Both the position numbers and the translations under genes were made by a program. A stretch of DNA of 64,000 bases, from NCBI GenBank assembly GCA_010093705.1, contig MU006095.1, forward strand, positions 562,315 through 626,314. Reading direction: 5' to 3'. The notes under the pieces are model-generated. The model was not told the DNA's origin, searched no databases, and worked only from the letters and a program-made list of their open reading frames with translations. This document shows, in pieces, positions 1 to 11,259 of the stretch. The number at the start of each line of letters is the position of its first letter. Positions within the stretch are counted from its first letter, which is position 1. The DNA is from Patellaria atrata CBS 101060 (Eukaryota > Ascomycota > Dothideomycetes > Patellariales > Patellariaceae).

Positions 1-1
1 C

Positions 2-3000
2 GGCATGGACACTGGTATTCATCATTGGATCAATTCTACAATTGCAAATCAACCAGAGCACGCATATTTGGCATCTCTTCCTCTTAGACCAACCGTCACG
101 ACAACGGGCCTCACAGGAACAGGAAAACACAAGTCATCCCCCTCCATATCGCGGTTTAATAAACATAGTCCCGGAAGTGGTCAAGCATCTGGCTCCCATG
201 GCCAACAACCCTTCGATTCTACAACATCTTCTCCTGCCGTAAACCATCCACCGCAGAGCCAATATAGCACGCCTAGTCCAAGTGGTAATAAGCTAAGTGG
301 CCATCAAATGCAAGCTAAACTTCTCAAGAATGCTAGCGTTTTAGGTGGAAAGGCCACAACTGGCGCCAAAGGTCTGTTCGCGAAGGGAAAGAGTAGATTT
401 AGGAGCTCTGGGTCTGAGAAGGTAGATCATTAACTTTCCCTTTCGAGTTAAACAGTCTATTTGTTTCGTCTTTGTTGCTTTGATTGTACGAACATCTTAA
501 TATAAAATGGCGAATCTGCTTTCGTCTATGGATATAAATGCCTCAGACATGGTCGGGTTTCGAAATAAACGTGGGATACCGGCTGGAGCGTTCTGTTCAT
601 TTACACTGTTTATGCATTTTCCTTCCTTTTCTCATGATTTGATGCGTCTCTTAATGATTTCATACCACATGTAGCGCTAGGGTCACTGTCATCAATGTCA
701 ATCCACTTTTCACAATGGTTCCTACTGGATGAATGTGTATATTGATGCCTTCTTGTCCATAGGACTTCCTACCCCAGCGCCACCATTCGATATCCTCGTT
801 CGACATCGCCCATAATAGATCCCCCAGCGTTACAGATAAGAAGAAGAAAAGGCTCTCGTCTCCCTTTAGTCGCCGATCTCAATCAAGACCCACTAGCATC
901 GTGCTCCCGATCACTACAGATTTCTCGGATTTTGAGCGAAATACACCGATGAGTGAAGGTGCGGTCGGCAGGCATAGAACGTCGTATATCGATACTGGAA
1001 GGGTTGAATCGTGGAATCTACCTGAGCCACCGCCAATCCCAGATACGGATGACATCGACCGACTCGGCGTTTTACCAAGCCCCGCTACGGAGCATTTCAA
1101 GCAGGAATTCAATGTTTCGGCAGAACAGCGTCTAAACGCGGTCGAAAAAGAGGAGAGAATTCTGCAATCTGTCGTTAGAAATTCAACACCGAATATGAGT
1201 CGAAGCCAGACTCCAGACCTGAATCAGGGTCAAAGCAAGCACGAGCGAAGAATCAGTGTGGGTACGGTTGGAACGGGCTCCGAACTGAACTGGCCACTCG
1301 GTGACGTTAGTGCGAAAGAGTTGAGAGAAGTGAGGCGGAGTGTTGATATTCCTGTACCACCGCTACCCCAAGTCGAGGTCAAACTTAAATCTTTCGATGC
1401 TGATGACTCAATAACCGATAGCCCGGGTGATGACGTTCTGCCACATTCGCAAGTACATGGTGATGTAGCTCGTTCTGACTCCCCTAAGACAGTGTTATCT
1501 GGAGAGGAAGAATCTACTGATCTCCAAGCACGGCCGCGACTACAATCTCGCAACCCTCTTACTCGTTCTGGTACACATGCTGTATCTTCCCTGAGGTTGG
1601 ATAATTCCGCCGTTCAATCACAACCATCAAAGTCTCTCGTCCGTTCTGCTACTCTCGGGACGGTGTCCTCCATTGAATCTCCTGAGCTTGGCCGCTCATA
1701 TACACATAAAACTGTGTCAGAGATGGCTCTCTCGGATGGCATCCCTCCGGTGTCTGAGGTCAGTGCTACAGCAACAACACCGAAACTTGCGGCCCTATCT
1801 CAACCACCAAGCCGGGTCTCCACCCCTGATTCCTGGGAGGGGAAAAGGGAACAAACACTTACTGAAGAAAATCTAAAAGAGTTGTTGGAGGGCCGGCATC
1901 CTATTCGGCATCCGTCGTTATCTAGCCTGGGGGCGGAAGATCGACCTGATTACCACACAGAAACAGGAAATAATCTTCGCATACCAGGTGCTTTTCTCGA
2001 AACTCCAGCCGGTGAGCTGGAGGAGTCTTTCCACGATGACCTGCACCCCGTAGCCTCAGAATCAGCAGAAATATCTACGGCCGAGGTCCAAACCGTCAAG
2101 TATACGTTAGCCACTCCAACTTCTATAACTTTGGAGTCTCCCAGCAACCGTACTGGGTTGAAGACGTCACCAATCAACCAAGAACCTGCCAGCGTTGATA
2201 ATCAATCACCACCACATGAGCAGCCTACGGCTTCGACGCCTGAACGGGTTACTTTAAGGAGGTACAATACCAATGATCTTTATGGTGAGACTCCCGTCGT
2301 CAGTCCAGTGCGGAATAGTTTCTTGGAAAGAGAAAAAGAAGTAGAAACCAATGGTCCAAACATCGAACCTCGTCCCGCAACTCCAGACCGTCCGATGTCT
2401 TTTGTCATGCTTCCACGTGATGGGGGTGTCCCACAGGATCGAATAAACCGGGATAGTGATAGCAGCGATGATGATGATGATGATGATGATGACTTTGAGA
2501 AGATTGAACATGCCAAGCAATTTGAAGCAACTTCCCAGCAACTATCTCCAGAACCAAATCAAACGCAAGGCGACTCATACAATCATCAGCGCGGGGTTTC
2601 AGGTGTTACTGAACATCCCGGACGCGCATCATTTGGTAAGGCCCAGTGGACTGGATTTGCTCATCCCTCCAAAGAAATGTCTGATACTTCAACAATTCGA
2701 CCCGATAGACGCTTTTCTGGAGGTAAGCCTCACTTTCCACATATCCACGATCCAACGTTAGTTCCAAGAACAAGACCCCCAATACCCGAAACCGGCACTG
2801 CAAGCATCGAGATGAAATCGGTTTCCCAACAAGATGGCGGTAGAATGATGTCGCCTCAAGTCATCGATCCTCGTAAATCTTCTCCAGAGTATCAGCTTCC
2901 TGGAATAGGACCACCTTCAGCACCATCGGTTGACACCGCTCAGCAGCAGCGCCCGCCTTCTCTGCTTCAGACAATTAGTAATAGGGCTACGTCGACATCG

Positions 3001-6000
3001 TCTTCAGCTCCCGCTCCTCCTAAGAATGATAGGATAAATCCTGAACTTACAAGTTCCGCACACCTCGATGTAGGTTATCCTTCCGTCTCTACTCTAGAAG
3101 ATCACGCCATGGAGAAGAAGAAGCGCAAGTCTTCATTCTTTAGTGCATTCAATCAACCACCTGTTTCGAGTGGCGAGTCGCAAAGAAGCAAGGAAAGCAC
3201 ATCTGTGCAACCACCGCAGACTTCTGCTTCAAATATCTCGGACATGTTAACGGACCTTCCAGAGGCTAAAGGGAAGAGTATATTCCCGTTTGGCAGTCCC
3301 ACACGTTTGTCTACCGAAGTACCAGAAGGAAAGAAGAAGAAAAGGTCATCTATCTTTAGTGGCATATTCGGAAGAACGAGCGCATCTACTTATGCTCTCA
3401 AACCAAGCAAGTTGCTAAAGTCTGAACCAAAAAAGGAAGAAAAACAACAGAAGCAACAAAAGCCTGTAGCTGTACCCCGACCTTCGGGTTCATATCAACA
3501 GGTATTCCCTCAGCCGCCACGACTGTCCTTCGGCTCGCAGCCGCCGAATCAACAGCAAGGGTTTCAGCAGAGACACTCGCCTGGTCCCTCTGCTCCTTCT
3601 CAACAGCATGTTCACGAACAGACAACTCAACCAGACTTTCGCCCCAAGGTTACACAAGAGGGCGACCAAAATCGGATTCTAACAGGACCGCCTGGTTCAG
3701 CATATGAGACTACGCGACAACAGTATCAATTACAATGCACTCCCACTACCCAAGGCGAAGGTCGTCGTTCTGTTTCTATGCCTATCTCACCCCCGGCGAA
3801 TGCTACTAGTTCTCCTTCACGTTCTGAAGCCTATCCACCCCTAGGAGGATATTATGCACCTCCAAATTTCCAAACTGCGCAAGGATATCCGGACGAGAAA
3901 ATGATTCTGAAGGCCATAGCTGCACAGGAGCAGTCTTCTAAGCAAACTGCGCGGCAACAGCAAGAAACTGCTATGACCAGACGACGTTCTTCGCCGGCTG
4001 GATCCAGTGAATGGCAATCTCGTCATAATTCTATGGGACTCGGTGGTACTACCATACCTGAAGAACGCAATGCACCATCGGAGGAGGACCAGCGGTTCCG
4101 GCCGGAGCAGATCCAGCGTGCCTACACCGATGCTCCCAATGGCTACAATTACTCACAAAGCAGCGATAGGCATATCCCACCATCTAACCCACAAAGTACG
4201 CAAGTTTCTGCACAACAAGCACTAGAACCTTCTCGGACAACTGAATCGCAGCCAAGTGATCCACGCAATCAAGTATCGGCTCAGAGCATGACTTCAGAGG
4301 CTCGCGGCCCTGTTCCTCAATGGCGAATTGAAGAAGAACCGGAGCAGTCAATCATGAAGGTTAACCCTAGAACTTCTGAAAAAATTGAAAAGGGAATTCA
4401 GGATGATAACTCTCATTCCTCAAACGTGCATAGATGTCAGTCCTCTGAACAGATACATCTACCCCTTAGTGTGCGCCATGAATCTACGGACTCGTCGTTT
4501 GGTGAGCGCATAATTTCTCAAATTTCGATGCAGTCCCTTGGAGAATCGCAATCGGGAGCTCCTGACCAATCGGGATCTCGGTCTAGCAGCACTTCGACGA
4601 TGGTTTCACCAATATCTTCTAGAGGATCGATTCCGCATCTTCAAAGCTTAGTTGGCGGTAAACTCCAGGGACAGAGGATGGGGAGCATCAGTGAGGGTGG
4701 AGCCGCTTCTACACGAAATCAATCGGAACAACAAAGACCTTGGAGCGTGGAATTTCCCCCAGAAGATGATGAGGATAGGAAAGACAAACTAGGTTTCCCG
4801 AGAAGGCTCCCTTCCTCTCAACACCCATCGCAACAACATCGACATCAAATGGAGCAGAAAAAATTACCAAATCCACAATCCTCTACACAACAATCATCTT
4901 TGGGTCCGCAATCGGGAGTGCAGCAAGCTTCTCCAATAAATCATCAGACAAGTTTACAAGCTCTGGAGGGGACTATACAGCCTTCAGTTTCATCTCAACC
5001 GGTTACTACTCCACAAACTTCAGCACAAAATCCTCCTGTACCTCCCAAGGATATGGCATCAAATCTTTCCCTATCACTGCAACCCCCGGTATCTCAAAGC
5101 GGTACAGATACATCGGAGGCAGAGCGAATCAGAGCCGAACTAGAACGTGTTCGTGCCAAGTTGGCATCTGTTAGAAATACTCCTCAGACTGGACTGACTG
5201 TACCCGAACAACAACAGCTTAGAGTTGAAGATCCAACCCGAATGAGGGATCGAACGCCATCACCGTTAAGCCAAATTCTGGTTGATCCTAGGTATCAACA
5301 AAGTCATTCTCCGCCGCAGCAGCAACTTTCACCCGACCTCAGATATCATCAATCCGGGATGACACTTCAGCCCTATCAGACACCCGACCCTAGATTACAA
5401 CAACGTATTCTATACGCTGATCGAAGGGGACAAAATGCGCCTCAGCAACAACAATACGTTGTGTCTCCACACCGCCAACCTTCTCCTAATGCGCCGTCTC
5501 ACCCACAAACTATGATTGGCCACTACCAGACGCAACCTCAGGTTCGACAGAGTAATGATCCGCGCTATCAATCACCATCTCCGCCACAACAGCAGCGCCC
5601 AACTTTACCCACAATTCGATCAGGTACTCAGCAGCCTCGGTTAATTGTACAGGAGCAATACTACACGCCACTCTCTATACCATTACCATCACAGCGTACA
5701 CAGTCTCAACAATCAATTTCTCCACCACAATCTTCCCCGCAACCCAGTCCTCAGCTGCCAACTCCTCAGAGGCAATCTCCCGACCAAGGCTCACAGCAGC
5801 ATACTCAAATTCATCAACGAGTCCCTAGTACAGCTCCATTACCCATACGGATAAATCTACCTGATACTTCAGTCTCTAACGTTCGACCACCAGCTGCATA
5901 TCCTCTCCCCATCTCACCACCGGATGCAGATATAAGGTCTCCAGTCGACCCGCGTGCAAAAGCACTTCCTCCACCTCCACCGCCAACAACAACGTTGCCC

Positions 6001-7110
6001 CCAAGCGCACCAATGAACTTAATCAATGCGCATAGCTCATTACGAAGCCAGGGCATTAATCCCATGACGGTAGAAGGGAGGAAGGCCTACGAAGAACAAT
6101 TGGAGTTATTGCGGCAGCGACGACAGAAGCTAGAGGGCGAGGTTTTAGCTGCGGGTGGATCTTCTAATCAGAAAGACAGCGAGACTCAAATTGCGAATGT
6201 CCCATCGCAACCCAGCGTCCAGCAGGGTGAGCAACAGGCTGGCACCGCTACAGTCACAGAGCAAGCCCAAAGCGAGAAGCAACAAAGACAGCGCGAACGC
6301 GAAGCAAAACGAAAGCGCATCGAGCAAGAATCAATGTCCTCGCAGCCCACATCGTCGCAGCACCCTGTTCCTCAAGCTCAAGCAGAGGTACAGAGGTCGG
6401 TTCAACAACCTCAAGGATTCCAACAACCGCCGATCAATAAGAATATCAAACCTCTACTTCCTCCACTCCAACCTTTCAGTCCGATAGACTTGCCTTCTGG
6501 TTATCAGTTTCCGACTCCAGGCTCGGCGACACCAGCTGCTAGTGGTCAAGGCCCGTTCAAAAATCACGTCCAAGGCATTGTACATATTCAGAACCCGCAG
6601 CCGGGAGCAGCCGGTGAAGATAGCTCACCGAAACAAAAGCAACAAGCTCACGCTTCCCGTAAAGACTCGGTGCAGACTCAGTCTCAGCAGCGGACCCTAA
6701 CGGATATGATACCTAAGTCACCTGCTCCTGAACAAACGGTAGTTACGGCACCGGCCCCTGCCCCTCCTCTATTGCGGGAGTACGAAGACGTCTCTCCACC
6801 GGCACCAAGTGCATCATGGGGCATTGGCACCTCGTCTCCAACACCTCCTGTTGAGTCAGCACAGCAATCGAGGTCTCACCTCACGTCTCCGACCCTAGGA
6901 TATACACCAAGTGTTGCTGTCCAACAGCAGCTTCAACAACAGCAACATGGACACGGAGAGTTAGGGCCAAACTTTCACGTCTCGGAGCTCGATGGGGCGG
7001 CGACCATGGTGCCGAGACCGAAGACACCAGATGAGGAGGAAGAGGTTGTGATGATGGGAGTTAGTTATCCCGGAATGGAATGGACGCCTATGTGGGATGG
7101 GGAATATTGA
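2..7110 (+). CDS. Giant low-complexity Ser/Pro/Gln-rich protein, 3' part (5' end outside window)
   Basis: Model: exon 2..421, intron 422..762 (341 bp, GT...TAG, phase 0), exon 763..7110; about 2255 residues visible. Joining is favoured because codons 763-900 are clearly coding (basic DKKKKRLSSPFS motif, also found twice inside the long exon at 3112-3141 and 3328-3357) but have no ATG of their own. If the intron is retained, the first exon stops after KVDH at 433, so 2..433 could instead be the end of a separate gene or an alternative terminus. The protein is disordered: S/T/P-rich phospho-site-like text first, poly-Asp near 2467, then Q/P-rich runs, a short helical patch around 5120-5170 (ERIRAELERVRAKL) and another near 6300 (basic). 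The C terminus ends in an acidic stretch and GMEWTPMWDGEY. I do not recognise a catalytic domain. A cortical or signalling scaffold is possible but only a guess. Confidence 0.75.
2467..2493 (+). repeat. GAT trinucleotide repeat coding poly-Asp
   Basis: Eight GAT codons plus GAC in frame within the giant low-complexity protein, giving a run of nine Asp residues. A typical length-variable coding microsatellite. Confidence 0.9.
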
Positions 7111-8706
7111 TATCCTTGGAAGGAACCGTTTTTTTTTTCCCACGTCAAAATATTTCTTCCAGGAAGATGTGTTGGTGATGAGGTTCTTTATATGCTTCTA
7201 CTGTACAAATTTCCCTCATTTTAACTTACTTTTCATTGTGTCTATTTCTCGGAGCAAGCGCGGCGTTCTGGACAGCAGCTATAGTGAAAGCTTCGGATAT
7301 CTGTGTCGGTAATTTTGTCTTCCTTCTGGTTTATGCACATTTTCCTGGATGTTTTATTCCCCTGCTCGTTCGAGAGATACCACACTTGTCGTTTATTGCA
7401 TCAAAATATCTACTTCTATGTTTATTGTACATACCTTTTGTATTTCGTTGACATCTTTAAGAAGAAGACATAATAATGACTGCATTAACCTTCAATCTTC
7501 TTTCCCGAGTCGCTTGATTGCCCTCGTCGGCGGTAAGGTTAATGAATATTTTATCACACAATAGTACAGAACGATTTACGGATATAAGTACGAGAAATAC
7601 TAACGATTGACGTGTTACCGGTACGTGTACGAGTACGAATAAACTGAAGATGCTCACTCAACCTTATGAGCTTGCTGGCTGAGCTTGGATGGCTTAGCGT
7701 GCTTAGGTTGCTTAGCTAAGTCTTGTTTACATTAGTACTTCGATGATTTTTGGACTAGCGTGCAAATCTTTGTATAACTCCCTCCCTTGCTCCGCTTGGT
7801 GCGACGGGACGTGATAGCATGAGCAGGGAATTTAAGTCCGCGATATCTTACTATATTAATTTCTGATAAGCATTTCTAACCTCAATCCGATGACGGGAGC
7901 TTGTATGTGATGAAATCCAATGCAAAGAAGATGGGTATTGTACTGTACAGTTCACGTACGAAGCCGATGGCGAAAAACGGTCGCGGCGACTACCTTACAG
8001 CTGTTCATCAAAGTGTCAGGCATGTACTCAGAATGTGATACCATCGACCATGTCTCGGCATACAGTACGGATCTGTACTGTTGTGATTACGATGGTGCGC
8101 TTCATACAATTAAGTTACGGCTTTCCTAGTCCAAGTCTGGAATCTGTACGAGCCAGTTGATTATACATCCCATTTTTTGTCCCCTTCGGGGTTTTATACA
8201 AGTAAGTAGGGTTGTATATCGTATATTGCTCCTGCAGAGATGTGCAGTACGGTAAAAGTGCCGCGGAATTATTACCTTACTTAATATTGCTTGTGCGACC
8301 ATCCTTTTGGCGGGGAGCTTCTACCTAAGTACAGTACTAGAGTACATCGTCATTACCTTACTTTTCTTGTTTCTCCGTGTCCTTTGCTCTACCTACTGTT
8401 CTCTATCCTAAGGCAGCTCTTCAATTGGTTTCTTGGGCTCGGTTTCAATAAAGCCGCTTGTCCATTGCCCGTCACTCAGTTCCGTCAGTCCTCGCGATTT
8501 TATCTCTTGTTACCGAGTACAGAAGTCCTTTAACAGCAATTGGTTTTCGGACCAACTGGGTAAGTGTACAAACTCAAGTGAAGAAGGAGCTACCTCCAGT
8601 ATCCTGACCACCTTGGCATAAAGGCGGCCAATCTAGTTTTATATCTCTCCCCCCCTTCAGACATCTCTACTCTCTTGCATCTCTCCTGTTCAAACACACC
8701 ACGAAG
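7111..8706. other. Intergenic, 1.6 kb
   Basis: No gene is supportable. It holds a T-rich 3' flank of the giant gene, an imperfect GCTTAG-type repeat at about 7666-7722, and one CTGTACAG palindrome at 7943-7950. The last ~100 bp before 8707 are pyrimidine-rich, as expected for a fungal 5' leader. Confidence 0.6.
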
Positions 8707-9477
8707 ATGAAATCTCTAGCAGACGGCAGGATTCTCTCCGCAATGGCAATTGTACTACTCTCCGCGAGCCTCGTTGAAGCACAACCCGTAAATAGGAAAA
8801 CCGAAGTCCAATGTCATTGTTCCATACTCTCCATCTCATCCCAAGCGTCCGGTTCCGTTCATCTACACAGTGAGCTCGATCTTACAGATCCATGCAGCAT
8901 GACTGGATCTAAACTCTCGAATTTACGAAATGTGAATCCGTATGAAACCGATTCGCCAATATCAAAACTCTCGCAAGATGGTATGTTACCACTTTCTGTC
9001 CTTCATAAGCTTGTACCCGGTGTGGACGATGGAGAAGGCGTTGTCAAAGAGATTCCTCTGGCTGTCACCCCGGAAATGATCGCCTTAAGGAGAAAGGAGC
9101 CTCAGAAGCGAAGTAGTCTCAATTGCCATCAGGTTTCTAAGAGTTATGGCTATACTTTGAAGGAGCATGCAAAGAGTGAGGGAACACTGGGTTTAGCGAT
9201 GGAAGGGATGAGTCTCGCAAAATGGGTCCTTGTATTAGTTGCAGTAGTTTGTGCAATGGATTCGGTGAGGCTGTTTTTGAAGAGGTATGCCCTGAATACA
9301 TATGAAGCCTTATGACGAGCTAACATCGGTAGGACTCGGGGAACCCATACGGACAATCAAGACAGGTTTCTCTCGGCGAGGGAGGAAAAGCGTCTACAGA
9401 GAGAAAATAGGACGCCGTTAGTAGATTTCAGCAAGGAGGATCAGTCTGGCGGTTATGGAAAGTCAGTGAGGACATGA
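8707..9477 (+). CDS. Small secretory-pathway protein with a C-terminal membrane segment
   Basis: Two exons, 8707..9284 and 9333..9477, joined over a 48 bp intron (donor GTATGC, branch GCTAAC, acceptor GGTAG), giving 240 residues. Reading through the intron would stop early at 9315; splicing adds a charged 48-residue tail. An N-terminal signal peptide (AMAIVLLSASLVEAQ) is followed by a luminal or extracellular part with several Cys, then a hydrophobic segment near residues 175-190 (WVLVLVAVVCAMDSVRLF) followed by KR, so a single-pass type I membrane protein is likely. The spliced tail is hydrophilic (basic and acidic), consistent with a cytosolic end. No family recognised. It starts a run of three plus-strand genes for secreted proteins. 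Confidence 0.7.
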
Positions 9478-9768
9478 GTATCGCGATGTTTTGTCACGAG
9501 TCTCCTATTATTCAGTTTTCAAGTTCGATACCCCGACAAGTAACAATTACGGCCTTTGCTTCTCAATGGACCGGGATGGAATGGTTTTGGTTATTTTCCA
9601 GATAAAAATTCAGTTCGTGACTGTTTACGTGCATTCCTAAATACATTGTATTGGTGTTTAGCCCTGGCATGAACCTATGGAACTTTTGCCTCAACATCAT
9701 TTCTCGTTCCTTTACAGTTCTTACATTGTTCTCGCATTGTACGATTCTATTCTTCTTCCGTCTTAACC

Positions 9769-10958
9769 ATGATGAATCCGTCACTTCTCTGTCGCTTCCT
9801 TGGTTCCTACGTGCTATTAAGTAACACAGCGACAAATGCCCACGTACTCTATAGGCACGAGGCCGTAAAGGCGGCACCCATAGAAGAACGACAGTGGACC
9901 CAACAATTTGAAGCTATTACCATTATTCCAGAGAAAATCACAACCGCAACACATTATGTGTATGGATACTTCACCCCTTCACCATCGGCTACTCCCATTC
10001 CAATCACCCAGCAGAGCCAAGTTGAAACATCATTCATACCTCAGATAACGATGTGCGTTCTTCCACCAATAGCTTTCTTCGAAGGATCTTTCGTCAATAC
10101 AAATACCATGGGTTCTCCATACTTAAACTACTCCATGTCTATCCCTGATGTACCAGGAACTTGTACCACTGTGTATACTTCAACCTCTACAACCCTTTGT
10201 GCAACCGTTCTGAGCGGCCTTATTAGTCGCGAGACAGTCTCAGATTGCGACCAAACAATAACATTTTCCAGTCAATACGGATATTGGCTTGAGACACCAT
10301 CACGCGCACAGAATTGGCCCATGGACACAATCACTCCTATGCTGACGATACATACGTTAATCACATATTATATGGCGCCATGGCAGGAACTTACGACTGC
10401 CGCTCCGCCTACAGATGTATCTGCGAAGATTTGCGATAAGCCTATGGATGGTACTCAGACATGTGTGAGTCAAAGAGAGGTTTGGGAGGTCCAAATGGTT
10501 ACATTGACGAGCGTGTATGCCAGCGAAATTGATCTAACCACGAGATTACCAGGGCCAGCTACTTTTTTGATTGAGACGTTTCATCTAGAACTTACGAAGA
10601 CGGTCACAACAATAACTTTGTCGACAACTTTGTATCTGAACTATGAGGTTGAGCAGGTATCCATCAGTAGGAGCACAATTACTCCAACAACCATTGTGCC
10701 ATCAGTTTCAATCAATATGATATTATTACCAGCAAATCATATGTAGGTCTCTCAGGTTTACAAACTCTTCACGTGGCTGAAGATTGTTGATAGCACGGGT
10801 CCTAACCCAACACAAACAAGGACGCGGATGATGCTTTGGAACTCAACAGTCACTCTTCCACCTACTCAAGGGGTCAATCCGTAAGTGACGATCCATATAT
10901 AAGGGAAGGAAAGCGCTGATGATAATTTAGAAACGGCTTAAACTACATGCCCCCTTAA
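9769..10958 (+). CDS. Secreted Thr/Ser-rich protein, three exons
   Basis: Exons 9769..10742, 10821..10880 and 10931..10958 give 353 residues. Intron 1 (78 bp) has donor GTAGGT, branch CCTAAC and acceptor ACAAG; intron 2 (50 bp) has GTAAGT, GCTGATG and TTTAG. Both keep frame; the unspliced frame would end at 10746. The N terminus (MMNPSLLCRFLGSYVLLSN) looks like a signal peptide. The mature part is rich in Thr/Ser and aromatic residues with several Cys and NxS/T sites (e.g. NYSMS), and ends NGLNYMPP. It has no GPI-like hydrophobic end. Function unknown; cell-wall or surface glycoprotein is the simplest reading, shared in style with the next gene. Confidence 0.65.
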
Positions 10959-11259
10959 GACGCCCCGTGGTACCCCCTTTGGGTCATTTCATTACTTCGC
11001 TGGCGTTTGTGACTTTCCTTTCTTTTTTGTGGTATTTTGCTGGCACAAGCCGCAAGTCAGTTTTCGTAATCATAATATCGGTATAAATCATGCAAGCACA
11101 TTATCATATGACTCCCGAGCACTGTGACGTGGTACAAACCTTTATGACTATGCTTTCTCGATGATAATTCATCCTCTTTTTTTTTTAACTAGAACTATCA
11201 ATCTTCTTATATTTTCCAGAACACATTTACTCTAAATTGAATCATACCTGTCTAACAAT
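10959..11259. other. Intergenic, about 300 bp
   Basis: AT-rich spacer between two secreted-protein genes; a T-run near 11175-11186 and a CT-rich leader precede the next start. Nothing else seen. Confidence 0.6.

Noticed and set aside
5814-6065. Gly-rich minus-strand frame within the giant gene
   Set aside because: Reverse shadow of Pro-rich codons.
7928-8129. Small ORFs around the first CTGTACAG site
   Set aside because: Too short, no family features and no splice context.
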